Shown piece after piece: positions 48,597 to 59,464 of a DNA stretch of 64,000 nucleotides; the first letter of the stretch is position 1; each line of letters begins with the position of its first letter. The notes under the pieces were generated by a model that saw only the letters and a program-made list of their open reading frames with translations, did not search any database and was not told the DNA's origin. The stretch is taken from assembly GCA_024636785.1 (NCBI GenBank), contig JAGXGK010000015.1:1-64000 (forward strand), given 5' to 3'. The translations under genes and the position numbers were made by a program. This DNA comes from Gammaproteobacteria bacterium. Its GTDB lineage: Bacteria > Pseudomonadota > Gammaproteobacteria > SZUA-229.

Positions 48597-49510
48597 GTTC
48601 ATTGGCCGGCGAGTTTGGAAAAGTGGCCGTGCTCATGGGCGGCTGGTCTGCCGAGCGTGAGATTTCATTGCTGAGTGGCAAGGCTGTGTTGCAGGCATTG
48701 CAGGCACAGGGTATTGATGCGCATGGCATTGATGTCGATCATCATATTGCCACCGTGCTCGATCAGGGTCGATTTGACCGTGCCTTCATAGCCCTGCATG
48801 GACGCGGTGGCGAAGACGGCACCATGCAGGGCTTGCTGAGTGCGATGGCGATTCCATTCACCGGCTCGAAAGTTCTGGGTTCAGCACTGTCGATGGACAA
48901 GCTGCGGACAAAACAGATCTGGCATGGCGCAGGCCTGCCCACCCCTGATTACCGTCTGCTGGAAAACGAGCTGGATTGTACTCAGGCGGTGCAGGAAATT
49001 GGTTTGCCGCTGATCATAAAACCGGTGCTGGAAGGTTCGAGTATAGGGATGAGCAAGGTGAGCGATGCGAGTGAAATGGTGCCAGCCTGGCAGAAGGCGA
49101 AAGCCTGCGGCGGTGCCGTGATCGCCGAACGCTGGATAACCGGTGTGGAATACACCGCCGCTATTTTGAACTCGCGTGTACTGCCCATGATCCGTCTGGA
49201 AACATCGCATTCGTTTTATGATTTTGATGCGAAATATCAGGCGGTCGATACCAAATATATTTGTCCCTGTGGTTTGAGTAAGGATGATGAAGAGCAACTG
49301 GCAGAGATGATCATAAAATCATTCAGCGCAGTAGATGCCTGCGGCTGGGGTCGGGTTGATTTTATGATTGACCGAAAAAATCAGCCCTGGCTCATTGAAG
49401 TAAATACGGTGCCGGGTATGACCGATCACAGTCTCGTGCCGATGGCAGCCAAACAGGCAGGCATTAGTTTTGAACAGCTGGTTGTTGAGATACTATGGAG
49501 CGCGTCGTGA
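48593..49510 (+). CDS. ddl: D-alanine--D-alanine ligase
   Basis: VAVLMGGWSAEREISLLSGKAVLQAL, ALHGRGGEDGTMQGLLSAMAIPFTGS, WLIEVNTVPGMTDHSLVPMAAKQAGISFEQLV. Confidence 0.97.
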   Translation: MSSLAGEFGKVAVLMGGWSAEREISLLSGKAVLQALQAQGIDAHGIDVDHHIATVLDQGRFDRAFIALHGRGGEDGTMQGLLSAMAIPFTGSKVLGSALSMDKLRTKQIWHGAGLPTPDYRLLENELDCTQAVQEIGLPLIIKPVLEGSSIGMSKVSDASEMVPAWQKAKACGGAVIAERWITGVEYTAAILNSRVLPMIRLETSHSFYDFDAKYQAVDTKYICPCGLSKDDEEQLAEMIIKSFSAVDACGWGRVDFMIDRKNQPWLIEVNTVPGMTDHSLVPMAAKQAGISFEQLVVEILWSAS

Positions 49511-50247
49511 GCATTAAGCGCCGACTGATTTTTGTGCCGGTTATGGCGGCTCTACTGTTGAGCGGCTGGTGGCTGAGTGAGTTCAATTTCAATGATATTG
49601 CACCCATCGAAAACGTTGAGATTGAAGGTGAATTTGAAAAAATCGCCCACGATGATTTCAGGGACGAGGTGGTTGCAGTGATTGATGGCGGTTACTTTGC
49701 GCTTGATCTCGGTGCAATAAAAACTACGTTGATGGCGCTACCCTGGGTTGATGATGTTTCGGTGCGTCGGCAATGGCCATCCAGTCTTCATATCAAGGTG
49801 ACTGAGAAGCGCGCTGTCGCCTACTGGAATGACGACGCTATGATCAGTGATCGCGGTGAAGTGTTTAAACCCGCGGTTATTAGTGATAACCGGGCACTGC
49901 CGAGATTGAAAGGACCAAAGGGTTTGCATAATAAAATGTGGCAGTTCCTGCTGGCTGCTAACAAAGATTTTTCAGCAATGGGATTTGAGGTGGTTGAATT
50001 GAATCTAAATGATCGTCGTGCCTGGAGCCTCCAGTTTTTAGTGAAAGATGCGGCAGATAACGTTGAGCTCAAGCTGGGGCGTGATCATGCTGAGAACAGA
50101 CTGGCTAGATTTGTTCGAGTGTTCTCAAATATTGAGGCATTGAATTTGAAAAATATTGAAACAATAGATTTGCGTTACCCCAATGGTTTCGCCATGCGTG
50201 AAAAAAATAATAATGCCAGCAAGAATGCACTGGTAGGAGAGGCGTAA
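49495..50247 (+). CDS. ftsQ: Cell division protein FtsQ
   Basis: POTRA-like IENVEIEGEFEKIAHDDFRDEV, ALPWVDDVSVRRQWPSSLHIKVTEKRAVAYW; start may be GTG 49507 overlapping the ddl stop. Confidence 0.95.
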   Translation: MERVVSIKRRLIFVPVMAALLLSGWWLSEFNFNDIAPIENVEIEGEFEKIAHDDFRDEVVAVIDGGYFALDLGAIKTTLMALPWVDDVSVRRQWPSSLHIKVTEKRAVAYWNDDAMISDRGEVFKPAVISDNRALPRLKGPKGLHNKMWQFLLAANKDFSAMGFEVVELNLNDRRAWSLQFLVKDAADNVELKLGRDHAENRLARFVRVFSNIEALNLKNIETIDLRYPNGFAMREKNNNASKNALVGEA

Positions 50248-50250
50248 AAG

Positions 50251-51486
50251 ATGACCAAGAAGACGGATAAAAATATGATCGTGGGTCTCGATATCGGCAC
50301 TTCGAAAGTGGTGGCGATTGTGGGTGAGATAACGCCGGAAGGAGGCGTGGAAATTATCGGTTTGGGTTCGCATCCTTCATACGGTCTTAAGAAAGGCGTG
50401 GTGGTAAATATTGAGTCGACCGTTCAGTCAATTCAGCGTGCTATCGCAGAGGCAGAGCTGATGGCGGGCTGTCAGATTAATTCGGTTTTTGCCGGTATCG
50501 CGGGCAGTCATATCAGAAGCATTAATTCTCACGGTATCGTCGCCATACGCGAGAGGGAAGTGACTAATGGTGATCTTGATCGGGTCATTGATGCCGCGCG
50601 CGCGGTGGCTATACCAGCTGATCAGCGCATCCTTCATATCCTGCCGCAGGAATTTATCATTGATCAGCAGGAAGGCATTCGTGAGCCGATAGGCATGTCG
50701 GGTGTACGTCTTGAAGCCAAGGTGCATCTGGTGACCGGCGCGGTCGGCGCGGCGCAGAATATCATCAAGTGTGTACGTCGTTGTGGGCTGGAAGTAGACG
50801 ACATTATTCTCGAACAACTGGCGTCCAGTTATTCGGTGTTGACCGAAGATGAGAAGGAGCTAGGTGTTTGTTTGATTGATATTGGTGGTGGCACCACGGA
50901 CATTGCAGTGTTCTCAGATGGTGCCATCAGGCACACCGCCGTTATCCCCATTGCGGGTGATCAGGTGACCAATGATATCGCCGTAGCATTACGCACGCCC
51001 ACGCAATATGCCAACGATATAAAGATCAAGTTTGCCTGCGCATTAAGGCAGTTGGCCAATCCGGAGGAAACCATTGAGGTACCCAGTGTGGGCGATCGTG
51101 CTCCCCGTAAACTGTCGCGGCAAACGCTGGCGGAAGTGGTCGAGCCACGTTATGAAGAATTGTTGTCGCTGGTTCAGGCAGAGCTGCGAAAGAGTGGGTT
51201 TGAAGAGATTATCGCTGCCGGTATTGTAATGACTGGCGGTAGTTCAAAAATGGAAGGCGTCATCGATCTGGCTGAGGAAATTTTCCATATGCCGGTTCGA
51301 CTGGGTTTGCCGCAATATGTAACAGGTCTGTCGGATGTGGTCAGTAATCCAATTTACGCCACGGGTGTCGGCCTCTTACTATTTGGTAGCCAGCATCGTG
51401 ATACGGGCACCAGTCACATAATGATGGATGGTGGAATAAAGAGTGTATTCGGAAGAATGAAAAGTTGGTTTCAGGGGAATTTTTGA
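50251..51486 (+). CDS. ftsA: Cell division protein FtsA
   Basis: MIVGLDIGTSKVVAIVGEI, SGVRLEAKVHLVTGAVGAAQNIIKCVRRCGLEV, LIDIGGGTTDIAVFSDGAIRHTAVIPIAGDQVTNDIA. Confidence 0.98.
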   Translation: MTKKTDKNMIVGLDIGTSKVVAIVGEITPEGGVEIIGLGSHPSYGLKKGVVVNIESTVQSIQRAIAEAELMAGCQINSVFAGIAGSHIRSINSHGIVAIREREVTNGDLDRVIDAARAVAIPADQRILHILPQEFIIDQQEGIREPIGMSGVRLEAKVHLVTGAVGAAQNIIKCVRRCGLEVDDIILEQLASSYSVLTEDEKELGVCLIDIGGGTTDIAVFSDGAIRHTAVIPIAGDQVTNDIAVALRTPTQYANDIKIKFACALRQLANPEETIEVPSVGDRAPRKLSRQTLAEVVEPRYEELLSLVQAELRKSGFEEIIAAGIVMTGGSSKMEGVIDLAEEIFHMPVRLGLPQYVTGLSDVVSNPIYATGVGLLLFGSQHRDTGTSHIMMDGGIKSVFGRMKSWFQGNF

Positions 51487-51585
51487 TGAAAGTATTAATG
51501 ACAAAGTTAGCGCAGAGAAGGTTGAAAATGGCCCGGTGTTATGCCGGAAAAAATAATAGTAGCAAACAGACAAAGGTGAACGCTT

Positions 51586-52716
51586 ATGTTTGAATTTATG
51601 GACTCAGTAGCACAAGACGCCGTCATTAAAGTTATGGGTGTTGGCGGTGGTGGCGGCAACGCCGTTCGACATATGGTATCCAGTGGCATTAGCGGCGTAG
51701 ATTTTATCTGCGCCAATACCGATGCGCAGGCGTTGAGTAAATTAACGGGCTGCAAGTCATTGCAAATTGGTTGCAATATAACCAAAGGGCTGGGCGCAGG
51801 CGCAACGCCGGAAGTCGGGCAGCAGGCGGCACTGGAAGATCGCGAATTAATTCAGGAAGCGATCGGCGATACCGATATGCTGTTCATTACAGCCGGAATG
51901 GGCGGCGGCACGGGTACAGGCGCCGCACCGGTGGTAGCACAGTTGGCAAGAGAGATGGGTATTCTTGTGGTCGGTGTCGTTACCAAGCCGTTCAGTTTTG
52001 AAGGTGCTTCGCGCATGAAAATTGCCATGAGCGGTATTAATGAATTGACCCGCAATGTCGACTCATTGATCACTATTCCGAATGACAAATTGCTGGATGT
52101 CTATGGTCGTGACTTTGATCTGATGCACGCCTTTAATGGCGCCAATGATGTTTTGAGTGGTGCCGTGCAGGGTATTACCGAGCTGATCACCAATCCTGGT
52201 GTGATTAACGTCGATTTTGCTGACGTGCGCACAGTGATGTCAAAGATGGGCATGGGCATGATGGGCTCCGGCAAAGCGCTGGGTGAAACCCGGGCTAAGG
52301 ACGCCGCTCAGGCAGCCATCGCAAGCCCCCTTCTGGAGGATGTGAATTTATCCGGTGCTCGGGGCATTCTGGTCAATGTTACCGGCGCTAATATGACGCT
52401 GGGTGAGTTTCAGGATATCGGCGCTGTCATCAGCTCGTTTGCTTCGGATGACGCAACTGTGGTGATGGGTACCGCCATCGACGATACACTGGGCGATGAA
52501 TTGCGGGTTACTGTGGTGGCGACCGGTCTGGGTGCTCTTCCTTCGGCTAAAAAACCGGAGATCAATGTAGTGCCTCGTAATACCAATGGTGACGTTGATT
52601 ATGGGCAACTGGAAAAACCGGCCGTGCAGCGAAAGCAGAGTAAAACCACCTCTTCCGGGGAATACGACGAAAGTTTGCTGGATATACCGGCATTTTTGCG
52701 TCGTCAGGCTGACTGA
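51586..52716 (+). CDS. ftsZ: Cell division protein FtsZ
   Basis: VMGVGGGGGNAVRHMV, GMGGGTGTGAAPVVAQLARE tubulin signature, C-terminal DESLLDIPAFLRRQAD. Confidence 0.99.
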   Translation: MFEFMDSVAQDAVIKVMGVGGGGGNAVRHMVSSGISGVDFICANTDAQALSKLTGCKSLQIGCNITKGLGAGATPEVGQQAALEDRELIQEAIGDTDMLFITAGMGGGTGTGAAPVVAQLAREMGILVVGVVTKPFSFEGASRMKIAMSGINELTRNVDSLITIPNDKLLDVYGRDFDLMHAFNGANDVLSGAVQGITELITNPGVINVDFADVRTVMSKMGMGMMGSGKALGETRAKDAAQAAIASPLLEDVNLSGARGILVNVTGANMTLGEFQDIGAVISSFASDDATVVMGTAIDDTLGDELRVTVVATGLGALPSAKKPEINVVPRNTNGDVDYGQLEKPAVQRKQSKTTSSGEYDESLLDIPAFLRRQAD

Positions 52717-52888
52717 TACCGGTGAGACAGGCACCGGGATGATAAACGCCTGAGAGCGGATTTGCTCAAAATAAGGTGCGGGGTCAAGAAATGCCTGCTA
52801 TTATTAGGTTATATGTGTGACAATATAAGGCTGGCTCTGTGCATATCGCAAAGAGTAGTGATATTTAGATATTTCAGGGTATAAAGCA

Positions 52889-53803
52889 TTGATTAAGCAA
52901 AGAACACTAAAAAATGTAATTCGTGCGACCGGAGTCGGTTTGCACTCAGGAGAGAAGGTTTATCTGACCTTGCGTCCGGCACAACCGGATACAGGTATCA
53001 TATTTCGGCGAGTGGATTTGAATGAGCCGGTTGAAATAAAGGCGACTGCTAGTAATGTCGGGCCCACTACCCTGTCTACCACCCTGGAGCAGGACGGAGT
53101 CCGTGTTTCTACGGTCGAGCACCTGTTGTCAGCAATGGCTGGTCTGGGTATCGATAATGCCTATGTGGACGTGAGTACCGGTGAAGTTCCGATTATGGAC
53201 GGTAGCTCAGGTCCTTTTGTATTTTTGATCCAGTCGGCAGGCATCGCCGAACAGGCCGCACCCAAGCGATTTATCCGGATTAAAAAATCGATACTGGTTG
53301 AAGAAGACGACAAATGGGCCCGTTTTGATCCTTTTGAAGGCTTTAAAGTGGGTTTCTCCATCAATTTTGACCACCCTGTATTTAAAGGTATGCCCTGCAA
53401 GGCGGAGATTGATTTCTCTACCACATCCTTTGTTAAGGAGGTAAGCCGTGCCCGTACCTTTGGTTTTATGAATGATATTGAATATCTGAGATCGCAGAAC
53501 CTGGTACTGGGCGGCAGTATTGATAATGCGATCGTGGTTGATGAATTCCGCGTCCTGAATGAAGACGGACTGCGTTATGAAGATGAGTTCGTCAAACACA
53601 AGATACTGGATGCTATTGGTGATCTATATTTGCTGGGACACAGTCTGATCGGTGCTTTTTCCGGTTATCGTTCTGGCCATGCCCTGAATAATAAATTGCT
53701 GAAAGCCCTGATTGCTGATGAATCGGCCTGGGAAGAAGTGACATTTGAAGACGAGGAATCTGCCTCGCCCATCTCATATACACAGCCGCTACAGGCTTTT
53801 TAG
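52889..53803 (+). CDS. lpxC: UDP-3-O-acyl-N-acetylglucosamine deacetylase
   Basis: [87 protein letters not shown]; apparent TTG start at 52889. Confidence 0.98.
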   Translation: MIKQRTLKNVIRATGVGLHSGEKVYLTLRPAQPDTGIIFRRVDLNEPVEIKATASNVGPTTLSTTLEQDGVRVSTVEHLLSAMAGLGIDNAYVDVSTGEVPIMDGSSGPFVFLIQSAGIAEQAAPKRFIRIKKSILVEEDDKWARFDPFEGFKVGFSINFDHPVFKGMPCKAEIDFSTTSFVKEVSRARTFGFMNDIEYLRSQNLVLGGSIDNAIVVDEFRVLNEDGLRYEDEFVKHKILDAIGDLYLLGHSLIGAFSGYRSGHALNNKLLKALIADESAWEEVTFEDEESASPISYTQPLQAF

Positions 53804-54223
53804 CTATTTATCGCTACGCCCGGAAAGTTTCAGGAGCGCATTTTTAAGCTCGTTGTCCTGAATGTATTCCGCGGTCTGAGATAACAGCTGTCCCGATTCT
53901 TCACTGAGAACACGCTCGACAGTTGGATTAGACTGTTTGGGGTTTTTAATGGCGCCACGTCTGCTTATAATACGGACATGCTGAAGACTTTTTCCGGCTT
54001 GTTTAGCCAGAATATTAATTATCCCAGGGCCCAGCTGTCGTAATCGCGTTGTCCATACCGGCGAGTCGGTGATAATGACGAGTGTACTGTCATCGATGCC
54101 GGCCACGTGGTAATGGCCACTGGTTTCCCGAGGTAATTCTCCGCTGAGCAGTGAAGTCAGTCGCTCCAGCTCATGTGATTTTGATACCAGTGCGGGATTT
54201 AATTGAAGGTCGAAATGTTTCAT
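53804..54223 (-). CDS. DUF721/DciA-like protein
   Basis: 139 aa, N-terminal ALVSKSHELERLTSLL, SPVWTTRLRQLGPGIINILAKQAGKSLQHVRIISRR. Confidence 0.75.
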   Translation of the reverse strand: MKHFDLQLNPALVSKSHELERLTSLLSGELPRETSGHYHVAGIDDSTLVIITDSPVWTTRLRQLGPGIINILAKQAGKSLQHVRIISRRGAIKNPKQSNPTVERVLSEESGQLLSQTAEYIQDNELKNALLKLSGRSDK

Positions 54224-54285
54224 AATGGTAAATATAGTATCAAATAGGCTATGCTCATACTAACCGTGATTGATAGAATGAAGAT

Positions 54286-55182
54286 ATGAATATTATATTA
54301 ATTGGAAAATATCGAGGAAAACCGGTGCGTTGGCAAATAGGACTGACAGCTTCCGGTATTCTGTTGTCGGTTTTTCTGGGAACAATGACGGTAGCTGGCT
54401 ACTGGTGGGGTGCCAGCACCGGTCAGCTCAGTCAATTAACCAGTCTGGAAAGTGAACTTGCCCAGCAGAAGAGCCTGATCGCAGATGCCCGCGCTAATGC
54501 ACAGTCTGAACTGGATGCGCTGGCGGCGCGTTTGGGGCTAATGCAGGCACATGTAACCCGCCTGGATGCGCTGGGTGAGCGCCTGGTTTCATTATCCAAA
54601 CTCGATTCAGAAGAATTTAATTTCAATTATAAACCCGCATTGGGTGGGCCCCATGAGCCGGAAGAGGCCGTTTCCGCCGAATTTGGCAATATCCTGGTTG
54701 ATCTCAGCGACCAGCTGGACAGCCGTGATCAGCAGCTCTCAATACTGGAAGATGTATTGATGCGTGAACAGGTAAAAAAGCAATCCCGTCCCTCCGGACG
54801 CCCTATTGTTAAAGGCTGGACTTCTTCATATTTCGGCCAGCGCACCGACCCTTTCAGTGGCAAGCTGGCGCAGCATAACGGCATAGATTTCGCCGGCAGA
54901 GAAGGCAGTGAAGTTATCGCGACATCCAGCGGAGTGGTGACCTGGGCAAGTTCAAAATATGGTTATGGCAATCTCGTGGAAATTAATCATGGCAATGGTT
55001 ATACCACCCGTTATGGCCACAATGCAGAGGTTCTCGTGAAAGTGGGTGATATGGTTGAAAAAGGCCAGGCAATATCACTCATGGGGTCGACAGGTCGTTC
55101 AACCGGCCCTCATGTGCATTTTGAAGTGTTACTGAATAACAGACAGATCGATCCTATTCGTTTTGTTCAATCCAGTAGCTGA
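54286..55182 (+). CDS. M23-family metallopeptidase (LytM domain, membrane-anchored)
   Basis: TM plus coiled coil, then HNGIDFAGREGSEVIATSSGVVTWASSKYGYGNLVEINHGNGYTTRYGHNAEVLVKVGDMVEKGQAISLMGSTGRSTGPHVHFEV. Confidence 0.95.
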   Translation: MNIILIGKYRGKPVRWQIGLTASGILLSVFLGTMTVAGYWWGASTGQLSQLTSLESELAQQKSLIADARANAQSELDALAARLGLMQAHVTRLDALGERLVSLSKLDSEEFNFNYKPALGGPHEPEEAVSAEFGNILVDLSDQLDSRDQQLSILEDVLMREQVKKQSRPSGRPIVKGWTSSYFGQRTDPFSGKLAQHNGIDFAGREGSEVIATSSGVVTWASSKYGYGNLVEINHGNGYTTRYGHNAEVLVKVGDMVEKGQAISLMGSTGRSTGPHVHFEVLLNNRQIDPIRFVQSSS

Positions 55183-55254
55183 GATAATTATTCATTTAAT
55201 GTTCATGACCGGAGACAGGCTTTCGGTCATACTGCGTTATTGGTTTTTTTAGAT

Positions 55255-55279
55255 ACCGGGCTTTTTAGTCCGGTTTTTT
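55255..55279 (+). terminator. Rho-independent terminator between M23 gene and secA
   Basis: ACCGGGCT-TTTT-AGTCCGGT stem (one G-U) followed by TTTTT. Confidence 0.8.
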
Positions 55280-55300
55280 GTCACAGGTTAGTTGTTAAAA

Positions 55301-58030
55301 ATGATAAACAGAGTTTTCCGCAAAGTATTTGGTAGTCGTAACGATCGCATAATCAAACAACACTTCAAAACTGTCGAAAAAATTAACCGGCTTGAAGCTG
55401 AGATATCAGCGCTGAGCGATGAGCAGCTGGCGGCGAAAACAATCGAATATCGCGAGCGATACCAGCAGGGTGAGACGCTGGATGATCTGCTGCCCGAAGC
55501 ATTTGCCACTGCGCGTGAAGCGGGTAAGCGCGTGTTTAACATGCGCCATTTCGATGTACAGTTGATTGGCGGCATGGTTCTGCACGCGGGTAAGATTGCT
55601 GAAATGCGCACAGGTGAAGGCAAGACGCTGGTTGCAACCCTGGCAGCCTATCTCAACGCGCTTTCGGGCAAGGGCGTACACGTGGTGACGGTTAATGATT
55701 ATCTCGCCAGCCGCGATGCTGAATGGATGGGGCAGCTGTACAGCTTTCTCGGTCTGACCACCGGTGTCAGCATCGGTGGTCTGAATGCCGAGGAAAAGAA
55801 ACAGGCGTATGCAGCAGACATTACCTACGGCACCAACAATGAATTTGGTTTTGATTATCTCAGAGATAACATGGCCTTCACGCTGGAAGAAAAGGTTCAG
55901 CGCGAACTGAACTTTGCCATTATCGATGAAGTGGATTCGATTCTTATCGACGAAGCCAGAACCCCGCTGATCATTTCAGGCTCGGTCAGTGACAGCAGTG
56001 AGCTACACCTGAAGTTTAAGGAAATCGTCAAGCAGCTGGAACAGGGTGAACACAAAGAAGATAAAGATGCGGTTGAAGAGGGTGATTATTCTGTCGATGA
56101 GAAAAATCGTTCTGTCCACATCACTGAGCAGGGTCATCAGAAAGTGGAGCAAATTCTGGTCGATGAAGGCATCCTGCCGGCTGACGAAAGTTTATACAGT
56201 GCCAATAATATCAGTCTCATCCATTATCTAAATGCGGCCCTGCGAGCCAGAGCTTTATTCAAGAAAGATGTTCATTATCTGGTGAAAAATGATGAGGTGA
56301 TTATTGTCGATGAATTTACCGGCAGAACCATGCCGGGTCGGCGTTGGTCCGAAGGCCTGCATCAGGCTGTGGAAGCCAAGGAAGGGGTGAAAATACAGAG
56401 TGAGAACCAGACGCTGGCATCGATCACTTTCCAGAACTATTTCCGTCTGTATGAAAAATTGTCGGGCATGACCGGTACGGCTGACACCGAAGCTCCCGAG
56501 TTGATGCAGATTTATAATCTTGAAGTCGTACTGATCCCCACTAACAAACCGATGATTCGCAAGGATAACACCGACCTTGTTTATTTAAGTCAGCCGGAAA
56601 AATATGAAGCCATTGTTGCAGACGTGCGTGACTGTGTTGAGCGTAAGCAACCGGTGCTGGTGGGTACGGCTTCCATTGAAGTTTCAGAAATAATTTCCGG
56701 GCAGTTAAAGCAGCAAAAGATTCCACACAATGTACTGAATGCCAAGCAGCATGAAAATGAAGCCCATATTATCGAACAGGCCGGACAGCCGGGGGCGGTA
56801 ACTATCGCTACCAACATGGCCGGTCGAGGTACCGATATTGTGCTGGGCGGGAGTCTGGATGCGGATCTGGTTAAAAAACCGGAGGCTGCACCCGCCGAAA
56901 TTGATGAAATACACAGCAAATGGAAAGAGCGGCATCAGTTGGTGCTGGATGCAGGTGGCCTGCACGTTATAGGCAGTGAACGGCATGAGTCCCGGCGCAT
57001 CGACAACCAGCTGCGAGGCCGTTCGGGCCGTCAGGGTGATCCGGGTTCTACCCGTTTCTATCTGTCGCTGGAAGATGATCTAATGCGAATCTTTGCTTCG
57101 GACCGCGTCGGTTCCCTGATGAAAAAACTGGGCATGGAACGCGGTGAAGCAATTGAGCATCCATGGGTGAACCGGGCGATTGAAAATGCCCAGCGCAAGG
57201 TTGAAGGACATAACTTCGACATTCGTAAACAGGTTCTGGATTATGACGATGTCGCCAATGACCAGCGTAAGGTCGTTTATGCGCAACGCAATGAAATGAT
57301 GTCGAAAAATGATCTGTCTGAAGTCGTGAAGGGTATTCGCGAAGACGTAGTAGAGAATGTTATTTCAAGTTACATTATGCCCGGTAGTATGGATGAACAG
57401 TGGGATATCGAGGGCCTGGAAAAGGCACTGTATGACGAATTCGGCAGTGATATGCCCATCCAGCAATGGCTGGATAAAGAGGATGATCTGAATGAGGAAG
57501 GCCTACGCCGGCGTATTCTTGACGCCCTGGTGACAGATTATCAGGCCAAGGAGCAGATGGCCGGTGAAGAGGGTATGCGCAAGTACGAGAAATATGTACT
57601 GTTAACAGTACTCGACAGAATCTGGAAAGAGCATCTGGCGGCGATGGATTATTTGCGCCAGAGTATCGGACTACGGGGCTACGCGCAGAAAAATCCAAAG
57701 CAGGAATACAAGCGCGAATCATTTGAGATGTTCTCGGAGATGCTGGAAAAAATCAAGCATGAGGCGATTACCATTCTCTCCAAAGTACAGATTCAGGCCC
57801 GTGAAGAAGTTGAGAATATTGAAGAAGCAGGACAGGTTAAGACCGATAACGTTAATTATCAGCATGAGCAGGTTGCTGGCATGCATCAGGATCAAAAGCA
57901 GGAAGCAGAGGCAGAAGATAAAGCCACACCGGAGCCTTATGTTCGCGGTGAGAAAAAGCTGGGGCGCAATGATCCCTGCTGGTGTGGTTCGGGCAAGAAA
58001 TTCAAGCAGTGTCATGGCAAGCTGACCTGA
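55301..58030 (+). CDS. secA: Preprotein translocase ATPase SecA
   Basis: [63 protein letters not shown]-terminal zinc motif [18 protein letters not shown]. Confidence 0.99.
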   Translation: MINRVFRKVFGSRNDRIIKQHFKTVEKINRLEAEISALSDEQLAAKTIEYRERYQQGETLDDLLPEAFATAREAGKRVFNMRHFDVQLIGGMVLHAGKIAEMRTGEGKTLVATLAAYLNALSGKGVHVVTVNDYLASRDAEWMGQLYSFLGLTTGVSIGGLNAEEKKQAYAADITYGTNNEFGFDYLRDNMAFTLEEKVQRELNFAIIDEVDSILIDEARTPLIISGSVSDSSELHLKFKEIVKQLEQGEHKEDKDAVEEGDYSVDEKNRSVHITEQGHQKVEQILVDEGILPADESLYSANNISLIHYLNAALRARALFKKDVHYLVKNDEVIIVDEFTGRTMPGRRWSEGLHQAVEAKEGVKIQSENQTLASITFQNYFRLYEKLSGMTGTADTEAPELMQIYNLEVVLIPTNKPMIRKDNTDLVYLSQPEKYEAIVADVRDCVERKQPVLVGTASIEVSEIISGQLKQQKIPHNVLNAKQHENEAHIIEQAGQPGAVTIATNMAGRGTDIVLGGSLDADLVKKPEAAPAEIDEIHSKWKERHQLVLDAGGLHVIGSERHESRRIDNQLRGRSGRQGDPGSTRFYLSLEDDLMRIFASDRVGSLMKKLGMERGEAIEHPWVNRAIENAQRKVEGHNFDIRKQVLDYDDVANDQRKVVYAQRNEMMSKNDLSEVVKGIREDVVENVISSYIMPGSMDEQWDIEGLEKALYDEFGSDMPIQQWLDKEDDLNEEGLRRRILDALVTDYQAKEQMAGEEGMRKYEKYVLLTVLDRIWKEHLAAMDYLRQSIGLRGYAQKNPKQEYKRESFEMFSEMLEKIKHEAITILSKVQIQAREEVENIEEAGQVKTDNVNYQHEQVAGMHQDQKQEAEAEDKATPEPYVRGEKKLGRNDPCWCGSGKKFKQCHGKLT

Positions 58031-58073
58031 TCGTTCATTTCATCCAAACCCACGGTTTCAATAGAAAAAAGTC

Positions 58074-58103
58074 AGCCCGCGAAAAACGCAAAGGACGCAA
58101 AAT
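58074..58103. repeat. Single degenerate copy of the CCGCGAAAAACGC repeat between secA and argJ
   Basis: GTCAGCCCGCGAAAAACGCAAAGGACGCAAAA. Confidence 0.7.
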
Positions 58104-58228
58104 TTAATTTTTATCCTTACGGATAGAAAAATTTATGTTTGTCCGATTGCTGCGGTTTCTAATATAAAACAGATATAATCCCACCTAATTTATTGCAGTT
58201 AATTCTATTTATTGTGTGAAGGTGTGAT

Positions 58229-59446
58229 ATGGCAGTAGGTCTCTCAGAACCCGTTAATATTCTACCAGTTGCAGGCATCGAGCTGGCCTCGGTCGCCTGT
58301 GGCATCAAATCCAGAGGTCGGGAAGATCTGGTGCTGATCAAGCTCGACTCTGATTCAACCTGCGCCGCTACCTTTACGCAAAATTCCTTTGCGGCGGCTC
58401 CGGTGCTGGTGGCCAAAAAGCATCTGGCCCAAACCCATCCCAGAGTGCTGTTGATAAACTCAGGCAATGCCAACGCCGGCACCGGCGAGCAGGGCATACA
58501 GAATGCTCTGCAAAGCTGCGAATGGGTGGCTCAGGCGCTGGCCTGTAAGGTTGAGGAGGTTTTGCCTTTTTCAACCGGTGTGATCGGCGAGCCGCTGCCG
58601 ATGGAGGCTTTGGGTGCGGGCGTGACAGCGGCGAGTCAGCATCTGGCGGTCGACAACTGGATGGCTGCGGTGCGCGGCATTATGACCACCGACACTATCG
58701 CCAAGGCCGTCTCCAAACAGATCATGATCAAAGACAGGCCGGTGACAATTACCGGCATCGCCAAGGGCTCGGGCATGATCTGCCCCAACATGGCGACCAT
58801 GCTGGCCTTTATTGGCACCGATGCCAGAGTCAGTGACGCCTATTTGCAGCACTGCCTTGATGGGGCGGTAGCGAAAAGTTTCAACTCAATCACCGTTGAC
58901 AGTGACACTTCAACCAATGATGCCTGCCTGTTGATGGCCTCCGGGGCCTCGAACAACGCGCTCATCGATGCGGATAGTGACGACGCTGCCGCTTTTTCGC
59001 AGGCGCTGGATGAGGTCTGTCTGTACCTTGCGCACGCCGTCGTGCGCGACGGCGAAGGGGCAACAAAATTTATCAGTGTGAACGTGGTGGCAGCAGCTTC
59101 CTTGAAAGAGGCGCGCGATGTCGGCTATCGCATTGCCCATTCGCCGCTGGTGAAAACTGCGCTGTTTGCCAGTGATCCTAACTGGGGAAGAATCCTGGCG
59201 GCGGTCGGTAATGCCGGCATTGAAAATCTGGTGGCGGAAAATGTCAGCATTTACCTTGATGATGTCTGCATCGTCAGCGGCGGTTGCAGAGATGCGGGCT
59301 ATACCGAAGCAGCCGGTCAGCGCGTCATGCATCAATCTGAAATCATCATCAAAGTGGTGCTCGGCCGCGGTGAAGTCGAGACCACCATCTGGACCACCGA
59401 TCTGTCCCACGATTACGTCACCATCAATTCCGATTATCGCAGCTAA
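58229..59446 (+). CDS. argJ: Bifunctional ornithine acetyltransferase / N-acetylglutamate synthase
   Basis: VLLINSGNANAGTGEQG, self-cleavage motif GSGMICPNMATMLAFIGTDA, ASDPNWGRILAAVGNAGI. Confidence 0.97.
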   Translation: MAVGLSEPVNILPVAGIELASVACGIKSRGREDLVLIKLDSDSTCAATFTQNSFAAAPVLVAKKHLAQTHPRVLLINSGNANAGTGEQGIQNALQSCEWVAQALACKVEEVLPFSTGVIGEPLPMEALGAGVTAASQHLAVDNWMAAVRGIMTTDTIAKAVSKQIMIKDRPVTITGIAKGSGMICPNMATMLAFIGTDARVSDAYLQHCLDGAVAKSFNSITVDSDTSTNDACLLMASGASNNALIDADSDDAAAFSQALDEVCLYLAHAVVRDGEGATKFISVNVVAAASLKEARDVGYRIAHSPLVKTALFASDPNWGRILAAVGNAGIENLVAENVSIYLDDVCIVSGGCRDAGYTEAAGQRVMHQSEIIIKVVLGRGEVETTIWTTDLSHDYVTINSDYRS

Positions 59447-59464
59447 CCAGGGTATTTCATCAAT

